Assembly: GCF_018736145.1 (NCBI RefSeq)
Contig: NZ_CP059997.1
Location: 2,789,501 to 2,853,500, forward strand
DNA: 64,000 nucleotides
From: Amycolatopsis sp. CA-230715
GTDB lineage: Bacteria > Actinomycetota > Actinomycetes > Mycobacteriales > Pseudonocardiaceae
Reading direction: 5' to 3'
The notes under the pieces: generated by a model
What the model was told of the DNA's origin: nothing
Database searches by the model: none
The model's input: the letters and a program-made list of their open reading frames with translations, nothing else
Translations under genes and position numbers: made by a program
Part shown: one piece after another, positions 17,162 to 26,470 of the stretch
Layout: every line of letters begins with the position of its first letter
Position numbering within the stretch: position 1 is the stretch's first letter

Positions 17162-17278
17162 CTAGAGTCCCCGAAGGTGGCCTTCGGGGACCTCCACCGC
17201 CGATCATCGTGCCGCACACCCGACATCACTGTGGCCTTCGGGGCATCTATGTCCCCGAAAGCCACTTTCGGGGCATGG
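17162..17278. repeat. Composite repeat copy 2, right part
   Basis: After the CTAG duplication the composite repeat resumes with hairpins at 17167-17191 (GTCCCCGAAGG/TGG/CCTTCGGGGAC) and 17253-17273 (CCCCGAAAG/CCA/CTTTCGGGG). It ends 4 nt from the convergent DUF58 stop. The block 'gccgcacacccgacatcactgtg' corresponds to 11650-11670 in copy 1. Confidence 0.75.
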
Positions 17279-17281
17279 GGT

Positions 17282-18577
17282 TCAGAGGGTGCCGGTGGCT
17301 TTCAGCGCCAGGTAGGCGTCGGCCAGGGCGGGCGGCAACTCGGCCGGGACGGCGTCGACGACACCGATCCCGCGCCCGCGGAGCAGGCCTTCGACGTGCC
17401 GCCGCTCGGCCAGCGCGCGTTCGGCCGCGGCCGCATCGTAGACGGCCTCCGCGTCGCCGCGGCCGCGGGCCATTTCCGCGATCCGCGGATCGGCGACCGA
17501 GGCGACGAGCAGCCGGTGCCTGCTGACGAGCGGGCCCAGCGCGGGCAGCAGACCCGCTTCGAGCGGCGCCGGGTCGAGCGCGGTCAGCAGCACCACGAGC
17601 GAGCGGCGGCGGGCCCGCTTCAGCACCTCGGCGATCATGCCGCGCGCGTCGGTTTCGACCAGGCTCGGTTCGAGCGGCGCCATCGCGTTCACCAAGGAGG
17701 GCAACAGATCCGCGCGCGACGACCCGGTCACGCTCGCGCGGAGGGCGCGGTCGTAGGCGATCAGGTCGACGCGGTCACCGGCCCGCGAAGCCAGCGCGCC
17801 GAGCAGCAGCGCGGCATCCATCGCGGCGTCGAGCCTCGGCGCGTCACCGACCCGCCCCGCCGAGGTGCGGCCGGTGTCGAGCACCAGCAGGACGCTGCGA
17901 TCGCGTTCCGGGCGCCAGGTCCGCACCATCACCTCGACCGCCCGCGCGGTCGCCCGCCAGTCGATCGAGCGGACGTCGTCCCCGGTCACGTATTCGCGCA
18001 GCGAGTCGAATTCCGTGCCCTGGCCCCGGACGAGCGCGGCCTGCCCGCCGTCCAGTTCCCGCAACCGGGCGAGCCGGGAGGGCAGGTGCTTGCGGCTTTC
18101 GAACGGCGGCAACGCGCGCACGGTCCACGGGACGTCGTGCGAACCCTGGCGCGCGGCGAGCCCGAGCGGCCCCGCCGACCGGACCGCCACCCGGTACGCG
18201 GGGCGATCGCCGCGGCGGGACGGCCGCACCGTCGTCACCACGGTTCGCCGCTCGCCGGGCGGGACGGTGAGCGCGTGCCGCCGCCCGTCGGCGCCCGCGC
18301 TGGGCGTCCACACGTCCCGCAGCACACCCTTGACCGCGCGGCGTCCCGGATTGGTCACCGCGAGGGTGACCTCCGCGGTTTCGCCCAACCGCACCGAAAA
18401 CGCCCCCGAGCGCGCGAAGGTCAGCGCCCTGACCCCGCCAGCCAGCACGAGATCTGCGAGCACGCCGAGCAGCAGCACGGCGGCCACCGCGAGCACCCCG
18501 GCCACCGACGGCATGACGAGCCCGACGAACGCGGCGCCGAGCAGCGCCAGCAGCCCCAGCCGTCCCGTGATGGCCAT
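17282..18577 (-). CDS. DUF58 domain protein (MoxR partner)
   Basis: ATG 18577 gives 431 residues: two N-terminal membrane helices (residues 8-50, LLALLGAAFVGLVMPSVAGV and LAVAAVLLLGVLADLVLAGG), then a beta-rich stretch. The DUF58 signature follows (GTEFDSLREYVTGDDVRSIDWRATAR), and last a von Willebrand A-like region (VLLVLDTGRTSAG, DRVDLIAYD). DUF58 proteins are the usual partners of MoxR AAA+ ATPases, which are thought to remodel or insert metal-dependent protein complexes. The start lies 2 nt after the moxR stop, so co-translation is likely. Confidence 0.92.
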   Translation of the reverse strand: MAITGRLGLLALLGAAFVGLVMPSVAGVLAVAAVLLLGVLADLVLAGGVRALTFARSGAFSVRLGETAEVTLAVTNPGRRAVKGVLRDVWTPSAGADGRRHALTVPPGERRTVVTTVRPSRRGDRPAYRVAVRSAGPLGLAARQGSHDVPWTVRALPPFESRKHLPSRLARLRELDGGQAALVRGQGTEFDSLREYVTGDDVRSIDWRATARAVEVMVRTWRPERDRSVLLVLDTGRTSAGRVGDAPRLDAAMDAALLLGALASRAGDRVDLIAYDRALRASVTGSSRADLLPSLVNAMAPLEPSLVETDARGMIAEVLKRARRRSLVVLLTALDPAPLEAGLLPALGPLVSRHRLLVASVADPRIAEMARGRGDAEAVYDAAAAERALAERRHVEGLLRGRGIGVVDAVPAELPPALADAYLALKATGTL

Positions 18578-18579
18578 CG

Positions 18580-19538
<959 letters not shown>

Positions 19539-19542
<4 letters not shown>

Positions 19543-20681
19543 GATCTGCGAATCCTTTCCTCGAGCGCGTCGAGATCGTCGGCGAGGCGCACCAGCTCCG
19601 CATCGCCGCGCACGCCTTTTCCGTACAGCAACTGGGAAACCTCGCCCGCTGGAAGTCCACTTCGGACGGACACGGCGGCGATGACGGCGGCCGGTTCGGT
19701 GTCACCGCTCATCGACAGCGCGGTCGCGATCCTCGCCACGGCCGCGTCGCGCAGGATCGCCGCGGCGTGGCCCGCCGCACCCGAACGCCGGTACAGCCGC
19801 GCCCTTCCTTCGGTGGTCTCGGCGGCGCGCACCACGACCGGCAGCGGTTCGGTCACCACCGGGCCGAGCCTTCGCGCGCGCCACAGTCCAAAAAGGACAG
19901 CCGCGACGGCGAGCTGGATCCCGCCGAAGACCCAGCCGTCGGGCAGCAGGCCCGTGATCGACTCGCGGCCCTCGGCGAACGCGGGATCGCCGGGCACCGG
20001 CAGGTACCAGACCAGCCGGGGGTGCGTGCCGAGCAGCCGCATCGCCAGCGCGGCGTTCCCGTCCTCGCCGAGGTGCTGGTTGGTCAGCGCCGCGCCGTCA
20101 CCGAGAAGGGTCGCCGGACGCGCGTCCCGCACGGTATCCATGCGCGCGTCCCGCACGGTCGCGACACTTCCGCTGTAGCAGGTGGTCACGCCGGAAGCCG
20201 CGAGAAACCGCTCGCCTCCGGTCAGCACGTCGCCCGCGGCGGTGGCGGCGGGCAGCGCGCAGTTCGGCGCGTGGACCGCGGCCTCCGGCCCGTCGTAGGC
20301 CCGCACCGAGGGGAGCACGCGGTCGAGCGCGGCCTGCCCCGGCGCGATCAGCACGCTTTCCGCCGCGCGGTCCCGGAGCTCCGCGAGCCGCTGCGGCCGC
20401 ACCGTCGCGGCCGCGGTCACCAGCACGGTCGAACCGGGTGCCGCGGCGAGCGCCTCGTCGAAGGTCCTGGCCACGACGACGTCGACGCCCTGGTTCCGCA
20501 GCAGGGTCGCGAGCGCGCGCGAACCCGTCGGCGTGGCCGATTCCGGGTCGAGCTGTCCCCGCGAAGTACCGCCCGTGGCGAGCGCCAGCACGATCCCGCC
20601 GAGGAGCACGAGCGCCACGACCACCAGCGGGGTGCGCGCCGCGCGCCAGATCGTGCGCGCGTCAGGGGAAACCGCCGTCAC
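19539..20681 (-). CDS. DUF4350 domain membrane protein
   Basis: GTG 20681 (VTAVSPDARTIWRAARTPLVVVALVLLGG) gives 380 residues and overlaps the upstream DUF4129 stop by 4 nt. It has a membrane helix at about 15-38, an external domain with SATPTGSRALATLLRNQGVDVVVARTFDEAL (typical of DUF4350, a glutamine-amidotransferase-like fold), a second helix around GWVFGGIQLAVAAVLFGLW, and a cytoplasmic C-terminal helical domain. No enzymatic residues are evident. It belongs to the MoxR operon and probably forms part of the membrane platform of that system. Confidence 0.88.
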
Positions 20682-21313
20682 CGCGCGAACTCCGGGCGTT
20701 GCGCGGCGGCGCGGTCGTCGAGCGCGCTCATGCGGTCGTACTCGGCCGCCGTGGCCGGTTCGCCGCCGTAGTGCACCGCGTCGAAGACCTGGGCGGCCCA
20801 CCGCAGTTCGTCCGCGACACCGGGCAGCGCGCGACCGGACTCGGTCGCCGCCTCGTCCGCCGTCCGGCCCGGCCGCGGGTCCAGCACGCCGCGCTCCTCC
20901 ATGCCCCGCACCAGCGCGCGGAACCGGTCGCGCACCGCCGCCGCGAAGGCACCCGACGCCGCCGCGGACTCCGCCGCCGCGCGGTATTCGGCCGCGGTGC
21001 GGGTGCGGTCGGCGAACACCGGCCGCGCGAGCGCGCCGGACCGTGCCGTCTTCCCGATCCGCAGCCGCACCACCACGATCACCACGACCAGGAGCGCCAC
21101 CAGCACCGCGAGCCCGAAACCGCCGCCGGGGACGAACGACGTCAGCGCGCGGAACAGCGCGTCGAGCCGGTCGATCACCCACTGCGCGGCGCGTTCCAGC
21201 CACGACGGCTGCGCCGCCAGGTAGTCGGCCTTCGCCAGCTCCGCTTCCGCGGCCGCCCGCGCGTCGTCCCGGCCGATCACGACCGGGACGTCGGCGGAGC
21301 GCGGCCAGCTCAC
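20678..21313 (-). CDS. DUF4129 domain membrane protein
   Basis: GTG 21313 (VSWPRSADVPVVIGRDDARAAAEAEL) gives 211 residues. One membrane helix (FGLAVLVALLVVVIVVVRLRI, about 68-88) precedes a cytoplasmic domain with RDRFRALVRGMEERGVLDPRPGRTADE, the DUF4129 signature. DUF4129 also occurs at the C-terminus of transglutaminase-like membrane proteins in MoxR loci. Overlaps of 4 nt on both sides (with 21310 and 20681) show it is in the middle of a tightly coupled operon. Confidence 0.9.
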   Translation of the reverse strand: MSWPRSADVPVVIGRDDARAAAEAELAKADYLAAQPSWLERAAQWVIDRLDALFRALTSFVPGGGFGLAVLVALLVVVIVVVRLRIGKTARSGALARPVFADRTRTAAEYRAAAESAAASGAFAAAVRDRFRALVRGMEERGVLDPRPGRTADEAATESGRALPGVADELRWAAQVFDAVHYGGEPATAAEYDRMSALDDRAAAQRPEFAR

Positions 21314-22350
21314 CGCGGCTGCTGCCCCGCGGCGCGGATCAGTTCCAGGTCCATGCCCTCCCGGCGCATGCGCTGGTCGATGTAGAGCAGCGCGGTCGCG
21401 CCCGCGGTGAACGGCGTGACGAACGTCTGCGCGATGACCTGCCCGACCGCGGAGAACACGATCGCGCTCGTGGTCACCGCGGTCGCGCTCAGCGAGTTGC
21501 CGCTGATCAGGGTGAACACCGTGTTGACGAGCAGGCTGATCACCACGCCGATCAGCATCACCAGCAGCAGGATCCCGAACACGCGGGCCCACATCCCGGT
21601 CACCAGCCGCGCCGACCGGGTCAGCGAGGTGCCGATCTTGCCCTGTTCCAGGATCAGCGCGGGCGTCGCGAGGCTGTAGCGCACGTAGAGGAACACCGAC
21701 AGCGGGATCGCCGCCAGCAGGAAGATCACCCCCGACGCGCCCAGCAGCCCGACGAGCAGGAACCCGACCGCGAACGGAACGGCCACCAGCACCGAGTAGA
21801 CCAGCGTCAGCCCGAGCAGCGGCAGCCACCTCGGCTTGGCCTCGGCCATCGCCTCGGCGAACGTCACCGGCCTGCCCAGCACGGCCTTTCCGAGCACCAC
21901 CGTGAGGAACCCGGCGAGGAAGGTCTGGGTCAGCATCGTGATCACCGCGCTGATCCCGAGCGAGCCGAGCGCCTTCGGCAGCGCCTCCATCGCCTGCCGC
22001 TCGATCTCCGCCCTCGTCGCGGCGGGCCCCGGCGCGATGATCGAGTTCAGGTCGTCGAGCACCCACAGTTCGCTCGCGAGGCTCAGCAGCGCGCTGACCA
22101 CCGCGACCGCCGCGGAGACCCCGAGCACGCTGGCCGCGTGGCGGCGGATGGTCGTGATCGAGCCGTCGAGGATCTCCCCCACCGCGAGCGGCCGCAGCGG
22201 GATCACACCCGGTTTCGGCACCCCGCCCCAGTTCTGCCGCGGTGGCGGCGGCGCCGAGGGCAGCGGTTCGACGGGCTCGGCGGGGGTGTCCGCGGCCTTG
22301 TCGCGCTCACCGTCGGGATCGGGCGAGGCCCAGCCCCCGTGGTCACTCAT
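21310..22350 (-). CDS. Multi-pass membrane protein (GDPD membrane-domain type)
   Basis: The 346-residue protein has a Pro-rich cytoplasmic start (MSDHGGWASPDPDGERDKAADTP..., to residue 50), then GEILDGSITTIRRHAASVLGVSAAVAVV and about six hydrophobic helices. This pattern is seen in proteins annotated as glycerophosphoryl diester phosphodiesterase membrane domain (PF10110). There is no phosphodiesterase catalytic domain, so the name does not imply that activity. It is first gene of the minus-strand MoxR operon, and its promoter should lie in 22351-22555, shared with the divergent zinc peptidase. Confidence 0.8.
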   Translation of the reverse strand: MSDHGGWASPDPDGERDKAADTPAEPVEPLPSAPPPPRQNWGGVPKPGVIPLRPLAVGEILDGSITTIRRHAASVLGVSAAVAVVSALLSLASELWVLDDLNSIIAPGPAATRAEIERQAMEALPKALGSLGISAVITMLTQTFLAGFLTVVLGKAVLGRPVTFAEAMAEAKPRWLPLLGLTLVYSVLVAVPFAVGFLLVGLLGASGVIFLLAAIPLSVFLYVRYSLATPALILEQGKIGTSLTRSARLVTGMWARVFGILLLVMLIGVVISLLVNTVFTLISGNSLSATAVTTSAIVFSAVGQVIAQTFVTPFTAGATALLYIDQRMRREGMDLELIRAAGQQPR

Positions 22351-22555
22351 GGAAACTCCCTGCTCGCTGGTGGGTCACCCGGATGTACTGCCGGAATAGT
22401 CCCACTTTCGGTCCCGGCAGCGCCGCCTGGCCAGCCAACCACGCCACCGGTGACCCGGTTCACGGTGCCGCCGAACGCAGCGAAGGACGGGGCCGGATCG
22501 TTATGCTTTGCGAAGCCGCACCGACCGCCCGAGTCCAGCAGGGGAAGAAGCGCAG

Positions 22556-23590
22556 ATGACGCAACCGCCGCGCGGCCCGTCGAGGCAGGCGGGACCGCTT
22601 CCCCCGCCACCGCCCGGCCGCAGGCCGACGCGCGCGGCACCGCGGCGCAACCACCGGATGACGGTCGTGCTCGCCGGTGTCGCGGTCCTGCTGTCCGGCC
22701 TGGTCGTCTACGTCGCGGTCACCAAGGGCCAGGAAGCGCAGGAAGCCGCCGACAAGGCACAAGCGGCGCAGACCACGCCCGCCGCGGCGGCCCCCTCCGC
22801 CCCGCCCACCCCGGCCACGACCACCACCGGCGGCAGCGGAGCCGGAGCGGGCGGCCCCGCGCTCAACGGCCAGAAGATCCTCAAGCTCGCCGACCACCCG
22901 ATCCTCGCCGACCCGGACGCCGGGCTCAAGAACCTCGCCTGCGACCTCCCGCCGTGGCACGCCACCCAGCAAGCAGCCGAAGCGTTCTTCACCGCCGCGG
23001 GCAAATGCCTCGACGCCGCGTGGGGACCGTTCCTCGAGTACTACCACCTGCCCTTCCACCCGCCCGCGCTGCACTTCCCCACCGGGCCGAACTTCCAGAC
23101 CGACTGCGGCACCATCAAGGTCGGCATCGCCACCGCCGCCTACTACTGCGAAAACAACCTCTTCGTCCCGTTCAAAGGCCTGCAGACCGACCAGTACGGC
23201 GACAACCCCGGCGTCTACCTCGCCCTGTTCGCCCACGAATACGGCCACCACGTGCAGGAGGTCGCCGGGCTGATGGACGCCGCGTGGCAGCAGATCTACG
23301 CGGTCGGCCAGAACAGCCCCGCCGGGCTCGAAATGGCGCGGCGCAAGGAACTCCAGGCCCAGTGCTTCTCCGGGATGTTCCTCGGCGCCCACGTCGACCG
23401 CGGCGGCAGCGTCACCAGGGACATGTACGACAAAGCCTGGAAGGACCAGGAAACCCGCGGCGACAACACCTCTGGCAGCCACGACCACGGCACCAACGCG
23501 CACTACGCCCAATGGTGGCGCACCGGCGCGCAGGACAACCGGATCGCGCAGTGCAATACCTTCGCGGCTCCGTCGACTGACGTCTCCTGA
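22556..23590 (+). CDS. Membrane-anchored neutral zinc metallopeptidase (YpfJ type), second paralogue
   Basis: ATG 22556 follows GGGGAAGAAG and gives 344 residues. It has a short basic Pro-rich cytoplasmic tail (1-34), one membrane helix (MTVVLAGVAVLLSGLVVYVAV, about 35-56), an Ala/Pro/Thr linker, and the zinc peptidase domain with HEYGHH at 227-232 and LQAQCFSGMFLGAHVDRGGS. The catalytic domain aligns closely with the protein at 9811 (ILKLADHPILADPDAGLKN versus LKLADNPLFADSNYGLQN; QWWRTG versus GWWRTG near the C-terminus), but the tail and linker differ. Both lie at the outer ends of the MoxR block on the plus strand. Confidence 0.9.
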   Translation: MTQPPRGPSRQAGPLPPPPPGRRPTRAAPRRNHRMTVVLAGVAVLLSGLVVYVAVTKGQEAQEAADKAQAAQTTPAAAAPSAPPTPATTTTGGSGAGAGGPALNGQKILKLADHPILADPDAGLKNLACDLPPWHATQQAAEAFFTAAGKCLDAAWGPFLEYYHLPFHPPALHFPTGPNFQTDCGTIKVGIATAAYYCENNLFVPFKGLQTDQYGDNPGVYLALFAHEYGHHVQEVAGLMDAAWQQIYAVGQNSPAGLEMARRKELQAQCFSGMFLGAHVDRGGSVTRDMYDKAWKDQETRGDNTSGSHDHGTNAHYAQWWRTGAQDNRIAQCNTFAAPSTDVS

Positions 23591-23607
23591 GCCGCTTCGG
23601 TCTGTTG

Positions 23608-23893
23608 TTTTTTATCGGGCGGCAAAATTTGCGCTGCCAGGGCGTGGCTCCCGGCGTTGGTGGCAGTTGAGTGCGGTGGCGCCCTGCCATCGCAAATTTA
23701 GAGGGCCTGGCGGCCCTGCGCCCGACTGCACGCTCCCGCCGCGCGGGGCGCGTCGGATCGCCGGGTGCGTGGCTGGGTTTTGCATGGCCGGGCCTTCGGC
23801 CCGGACCTCGCGGCACTCGGAAGGTAGGCGGGCGAGTGGGCCTCCCGTAGGCGCGCGACTTGGGGGTCGCCTGGTGCAGTTCGCGGGCTAAAC
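23608..23893 (+). repeat. Family B intergenic element, copy 1
   Basis: The gap 23591-24185 contains no gene. Starting 18 nt after the peptidase stop, the element runs: AT-rich end (TTTATCGGGCGGC), then a 19-bp stem AAATTTGCGCTGCCAGGGC (23625-23643) pairing with GCCCTGCCATCGCAAATTT (23681-23699), 17 of 19 paired. A GGCC-rich hairpin follows, then 'gactgcacgctcccgccgcg', a 'gggttttgcatggccgggcc' segment, and finally TTCGCGGGCTAAACGTCG near 23880. Short GC-rich frames inside are spurious. Confidence 0.8.
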
Positions 23894-23924
23894 GTCGCCA
23901 AGGGGCTTCGGCTGGGAGCGCGCC

Positions 23925-24213
23925 TGTGGTCCGCGCCGGAGGCGCGGGAATGCACCAGGGCTATGCCCCGAGCGAAGCGAGGTCCGCGCCGGAGGCGCGG
24001 CCATCGCCAGACCAGCCAGGCACCGGCGAACCGACGCGCCCCGCGCGGCGGGGAGCGTTGAGAGTCGGTCGCAGGGCCGCCAAGGCCCTCTAAATTTGCG
24101 ATGGCAGGGCGCCAACGCACGCAACCGGCGGGTCAAACTGGGGAGCCGCGCCCTGGCAGCGCAAATTTTGACGACCGATAAAGGTTCAGCGCGAATTTTG
24201 CCGCACGATAAAG
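23925..24213 (-). repeat. Family B intergenic element, copy 2 (inverted)
   Basis: Reading the minus strand from 24213: a degenerate AT end (TTTATCGTGCGGCAAAATT) overlaps the stop of the small membrane protein gene. A second AT end (TTTATCGGTCGTCAAAATTTG, from about 24180) follows, then the stem CGCTGCCAGGGC, the CCATCGCAAATTTAGAGGGCC partner near 24090-24110, and the GC-rich body. With copy 1 it forms a long inverted repeat filling the convergent gap. Confidence 0.78.
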
Positions 24214-24638
24214 GCATATGTGGCGCCGGCGAAGCAGCTGAGGGCTACGAGGAACAGGCCGACGGGGCGGCGGAGGTCTCGCGCGCCTTCGGCGGTGTCG
24301 GCGGCTGTGACGCTGACGGTGCCGGAGCCCGCGTCGGACCCGACCCGGATCGAAACCCGTTCGTCCTTGCCGTGCCCGCAGCCGTCGAGCGTGCCGGTGC
24401 GCGGCTGGCCGCCGAGCGTGAAGGCGACCGTCTCGTGCCCGCCCTGCCCCGCGCATTCCACCGGCGCGGTGACCTTGGCTTCGACCACGTCACCGGCCTC
24501 CGCGTTCGCGATGCCGAACAGGCCGGGGCCGAGCCACCACGCCACCGCGACGATCGCGATCCCGACGAAAGCGGCCACCCCGAGCGCGTTCCAGTGCAAC
24601 TGGCCGTGATTTCTGAGGGGATCCGCTCGTTGCCGCAC
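24186..24638 (-). CDS. Small two-helix membrane protein, unknown function
   Basis: GTG 24638 (VRQRADPLRNHGQLHWNALG) gives 150 residues; a TTG at 24668 in the same frame is the alternative. One helix lies near the start (GVAAFVGIAIVAVAWWLGPGLF) and another at the end (PVGLFLVALSCFAGATYAFIV). Between them is an external domain with two Cys (VECAGQGG, LDGCGHGKDE). I do not recognise a named family. The last codons (FIVRQNSR and stop) are encoded by a degenerate copy of the family B repeat end, so the native C-terminus was probably replaced or extended by the repeat. Confidence 0.7.
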   Translation of the reverse strand: MRQRADPLRNHGQLHWNALGVAAFVGIAIVAVAWWLGPGLFGIANAEAGDVVEAKVTAPVECAGQGGHETVAFTLGGQPRTGTLDGCGHGKDERVSIRVGSDAGSGTVSVTAADTAEGARDLRRPVGLFLVALSCFAGATYAFIVRQNSR

Positions 24639-24700
24639 AACGAATATGGTTCCAGATCCCCCCGGCAAAACCCACCTAGTCCCCCGGCGGGGTGCCTACC

Positions 24701-25777
24701 TCAGCTTTCGATGCGTTCGGACTGCGTGACCTTGCGGACGTAGAGCAGCCGGTCGCCCGGTTCGATCGCGTCCGCCTGCGGCGCGTCGACGCGGTACAGC
24801 GCGCCGTCGCGGACCAGGCCGAGCACGATGTCGGGCAGGTGCCGGGGCGAACCGCCTTCCTCCGACGGCTCGACCTGGCGCTCGGCGATCGCGAGGCCCG
24901 ACTCCGGGGTGAGCAGGTCCTCGACCATGTCGACCACGAGCGGGGTCGAGGTGGCCATGCCGAGCAGGCGGCCCGCCGTCTCGCTGGAGATGACCACCTG
25001 GTTCGCGCCGGACTGCTTCAGCAGGTGCACGTTCTCGGCCTCGCGCACCGACGCGACGATGTGCGCGTTCGGGGCGAGCTCGCGCGCGGTCAGCGTGACC
25101 AGCACGGCCGAGTCGTCCCGGTTGGTCGCGACCACGATCGCCCGCGCGCGCTGCACACCGGCGACCCGCAGCACGTCGGAACGGGTGGCCGAGCCGTGCA
25201 CGGTGACCAGGCCGAGCGCGCTCGCCGCGTCCAGTGCCTGCTGGTCGGTGTCGACGACGACGATCTGGTTCGGCTCGACGTCTTCGTCGCCGAGCAGCGT
25301 CTTGACCGACGCGCGCCCCTTCGTGCCGAAACCGACGACCACGACGTGGTCTCGCACCTTGTGCCTCCACTTCTGGATGCGGAACGCCTGCCGCGACCGC
25401 TCGGTGAGCACCTCGAGGGTGGTGCCGACCAGGACGATCAGGAACAGCACGCGCAGCGGGGTGATGACCAGGACGTTGACCAGCCTCGCCGACGCGGTGG
25501 CCGGCGCGATGTCACCGTAGCCGGTGGTCGACAGGGACACCGTCGAGTAGTACAGGCTGTCCAGGAAGGACAGCCCGTCACCGTTGGCGTCGCGGTAGCC
25601 GTCGCGGTCGAGGTAGACGATCAGCACGGTCGCCAGCAGCGCCAGCAACGCGCCGAGCACGCGTTTGACGATCGACCGCATCGGGCTGACCGCGGTTTCC
25701 GGCATCTTGATGACGCCGACGAGCGTGTGGTCCGGCTGTTCGCTCAGCCGCTCCCCCAGCGGGATGCGCTTGATCAT
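24701..25777 (-). CDS. Two-helix potassium channel with RCK (TrkA-N/TrkA-C) domains
   Basis: The 358-residue protein has two membrane helices flanking a pore with the K+ selectivity filter TTGYGD (84-89). It is followed by a Rossmann RCK domain (VVVGFGTKG at about 146-154, VVVDTD acidic strand end, GSATRSDVL) and a TrkA-C domain (GDRLLYVRK) at the C-terminus. This is the MthK/Kch architecture of ligand-gated K+ channels. It occupies the position of M. tuberculosis Rv3200c, between nudC and adnB in that genome. The start at 25777 is an ATG with an N-terminal cytoplasmic stretch of about 35 residues. Confidence 0.93.
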   Translation of the reverse strand: MIKRIPLGERLSEQPDHTLVGVIKMPETAVSPMRSIVKRVLGALLALLATVLIVYLDRDGYRDANGDGLSFLDSLYYSTVSLSTTGYGDIAPATASARLVNVLVITPLRVLFLIVLVGTTLEVLTERSRQAFRIQKWRHKVRDHVVVVGFGTKGRASVKTLLGDEDVEPNQIVVVDTDQQALDAASALGLVTVHGSATRSDVLRVAGVQRARAIVVATNRDDSAVLVTLTARELAPNAHIVASVREAENVHLLKQSGANQVVISSETAGRLLGMATSTPLVVDMVEDLLTPESGLAIAERQVEPSEEGGSPRHLPDIVLGLVRDGALYRVDAPQADAIEPGDRLLYVRKVTQSERIES

Positions 25778-25884
25778 GAACCGGCCCCCGGCCGCGGGTG
25801 GTAGGCGTCACTCACGCTCGGGATCGTAGAGGACACCCGCGGGGAAAGCGCCGGTTCCCGCCGGTGCGTTCCCCACGGCCCGGA

Positions 25885-26370
25885 TCAGTGGTACTCGATG
25901 TCCCAGTGGTTGCCTTCGTAGGTGTAGGTGTTGCCCGCCGACGACCGGTACTGCTCGCTGCCGAACGACGGCGGAACGATCCGTGTGAAGCTGCGCCGGA
26001 TGTAGGCGCTGACGCACGAATTGGGCGTGATGTCGACCTTGTAGCCGTTGTAGTGGCTGTAGGTGCCCGCCGCGTGGCCGACCTCGGTGCCTCCGGTGAT
26101 GTTGATGCCGCAGCCGCTCGCGCGCTTCAGCGTGCTGATCCCGTCGACCGTGCTGGCGTTGATCTGCTCGTACGACGTGCAGGTCGGCTTGCTCCTGGCG
26201 GTGCAGCCCCCGCTGGAGCTGTGCGTGATCCCGGCGGCGCCGAGCTTCGCGGCGGCGGCGGACTGGCTGAGCTTGGCCGGCGCGGCACTCGCCGGTGCGG
26301 CGCTCGCGAGCGCGCCCGCGGTGACCGCGGCGGCGGCCGCGAGGGCGAACCCGATCTTGCGGAGAACCAT
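25885..26370 (-). CDS. Secreted small protein with M15-peptidase-like motif
   Basis: ATG 26370 gives 161 residues with a strong signal peptide (MVLRKIGFALAAAAAVTAGALASAAPASA). The mature part has four Cys, consistent with two disulfides, and the segment HAAGTYSHYNGYKVDI. It resembles the SxHxxGxAxDI zinc-binding region of D-Ala-D-Ala carboxypeptidase/endolysin (M15) folds, followed by a Trp/His-containing end (GNHWDIEYH) that could supply the last ligand. The enzyme class is inference. A longer upstream frame is rejected because it crosses the divergent promoter region. A 9-bp inverted repeat lies 17 nt upstream. Confidence 0.75.
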   Translation of the reverse strand: MVLRKIGFALAAAAAVTAGALASAAPASAAPAKLSQSAAAAKLGAAGITHSSSGGCTARSKPTCTSYEQINASTVDGISTLKRASGCGINITGGTEVGHAAGTYSHYNGYKVDITPNSCVSAYIRRSFTRIVPPSFGSEQYRSSAGNTYTYEGNHWDIEYH

Positions 26371-26386
26371 GCTTCCTCGCCTTCGC

Positions 26387-26418
26387 TTTGTGACAGAACT
26401 CGGGGAATGTGTCACAAA
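26387..26418. promoter_or_regulatory. Inverted repeat TTTGTGACA-N14-TGTCACAAA
   Basis: Perfect 9-bp arms (26387-26395 and 26410-26418) sit between the divergent starts at 26370 and 26471, closer to the secreted-protein gene. This could be a regulator site or a hairpin in the 5' leader. TGTGAC half-sites resemble CRP/GlxR, but the spacing is 14 rather than the usual 4-6, so I do not name a factor. Confidence 0.5.
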
Positions 26419-26470
26419 CTCACCCACGATCGGGTGACTTTCGCCCAAACACTCGTGACATACTGACGGT

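Noticed and set aside
11449..17273. CRISPR array
   Set aside because: Repeated short palindromes are irregularly spaced, lack uniform spacers and there are no cas genes; the RecB-like nuclease at 57986 is a stand-alone protein.
20533..23580. Plus-strand open frame of 1015 codons
   Set aside because: Shadow of the DUF4129 and membrane genes on the other strand and out of frame with the zinc peptidase.
23667..24217. Several short frames containing CHRKFRGP-like peptides (also near 27000 and 44250)
   Set aside because: They are translations of the family B repeats in several frames, with no ribosome site and no conserved protein pattern beyond DNA repeat identity.
26371..26470. ydaO or other riboswitch upstream of the secreted protein
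   Set aside because: The leader is too short and lacks the conserved ydaO core; only a simple 9-bp dyad is present.
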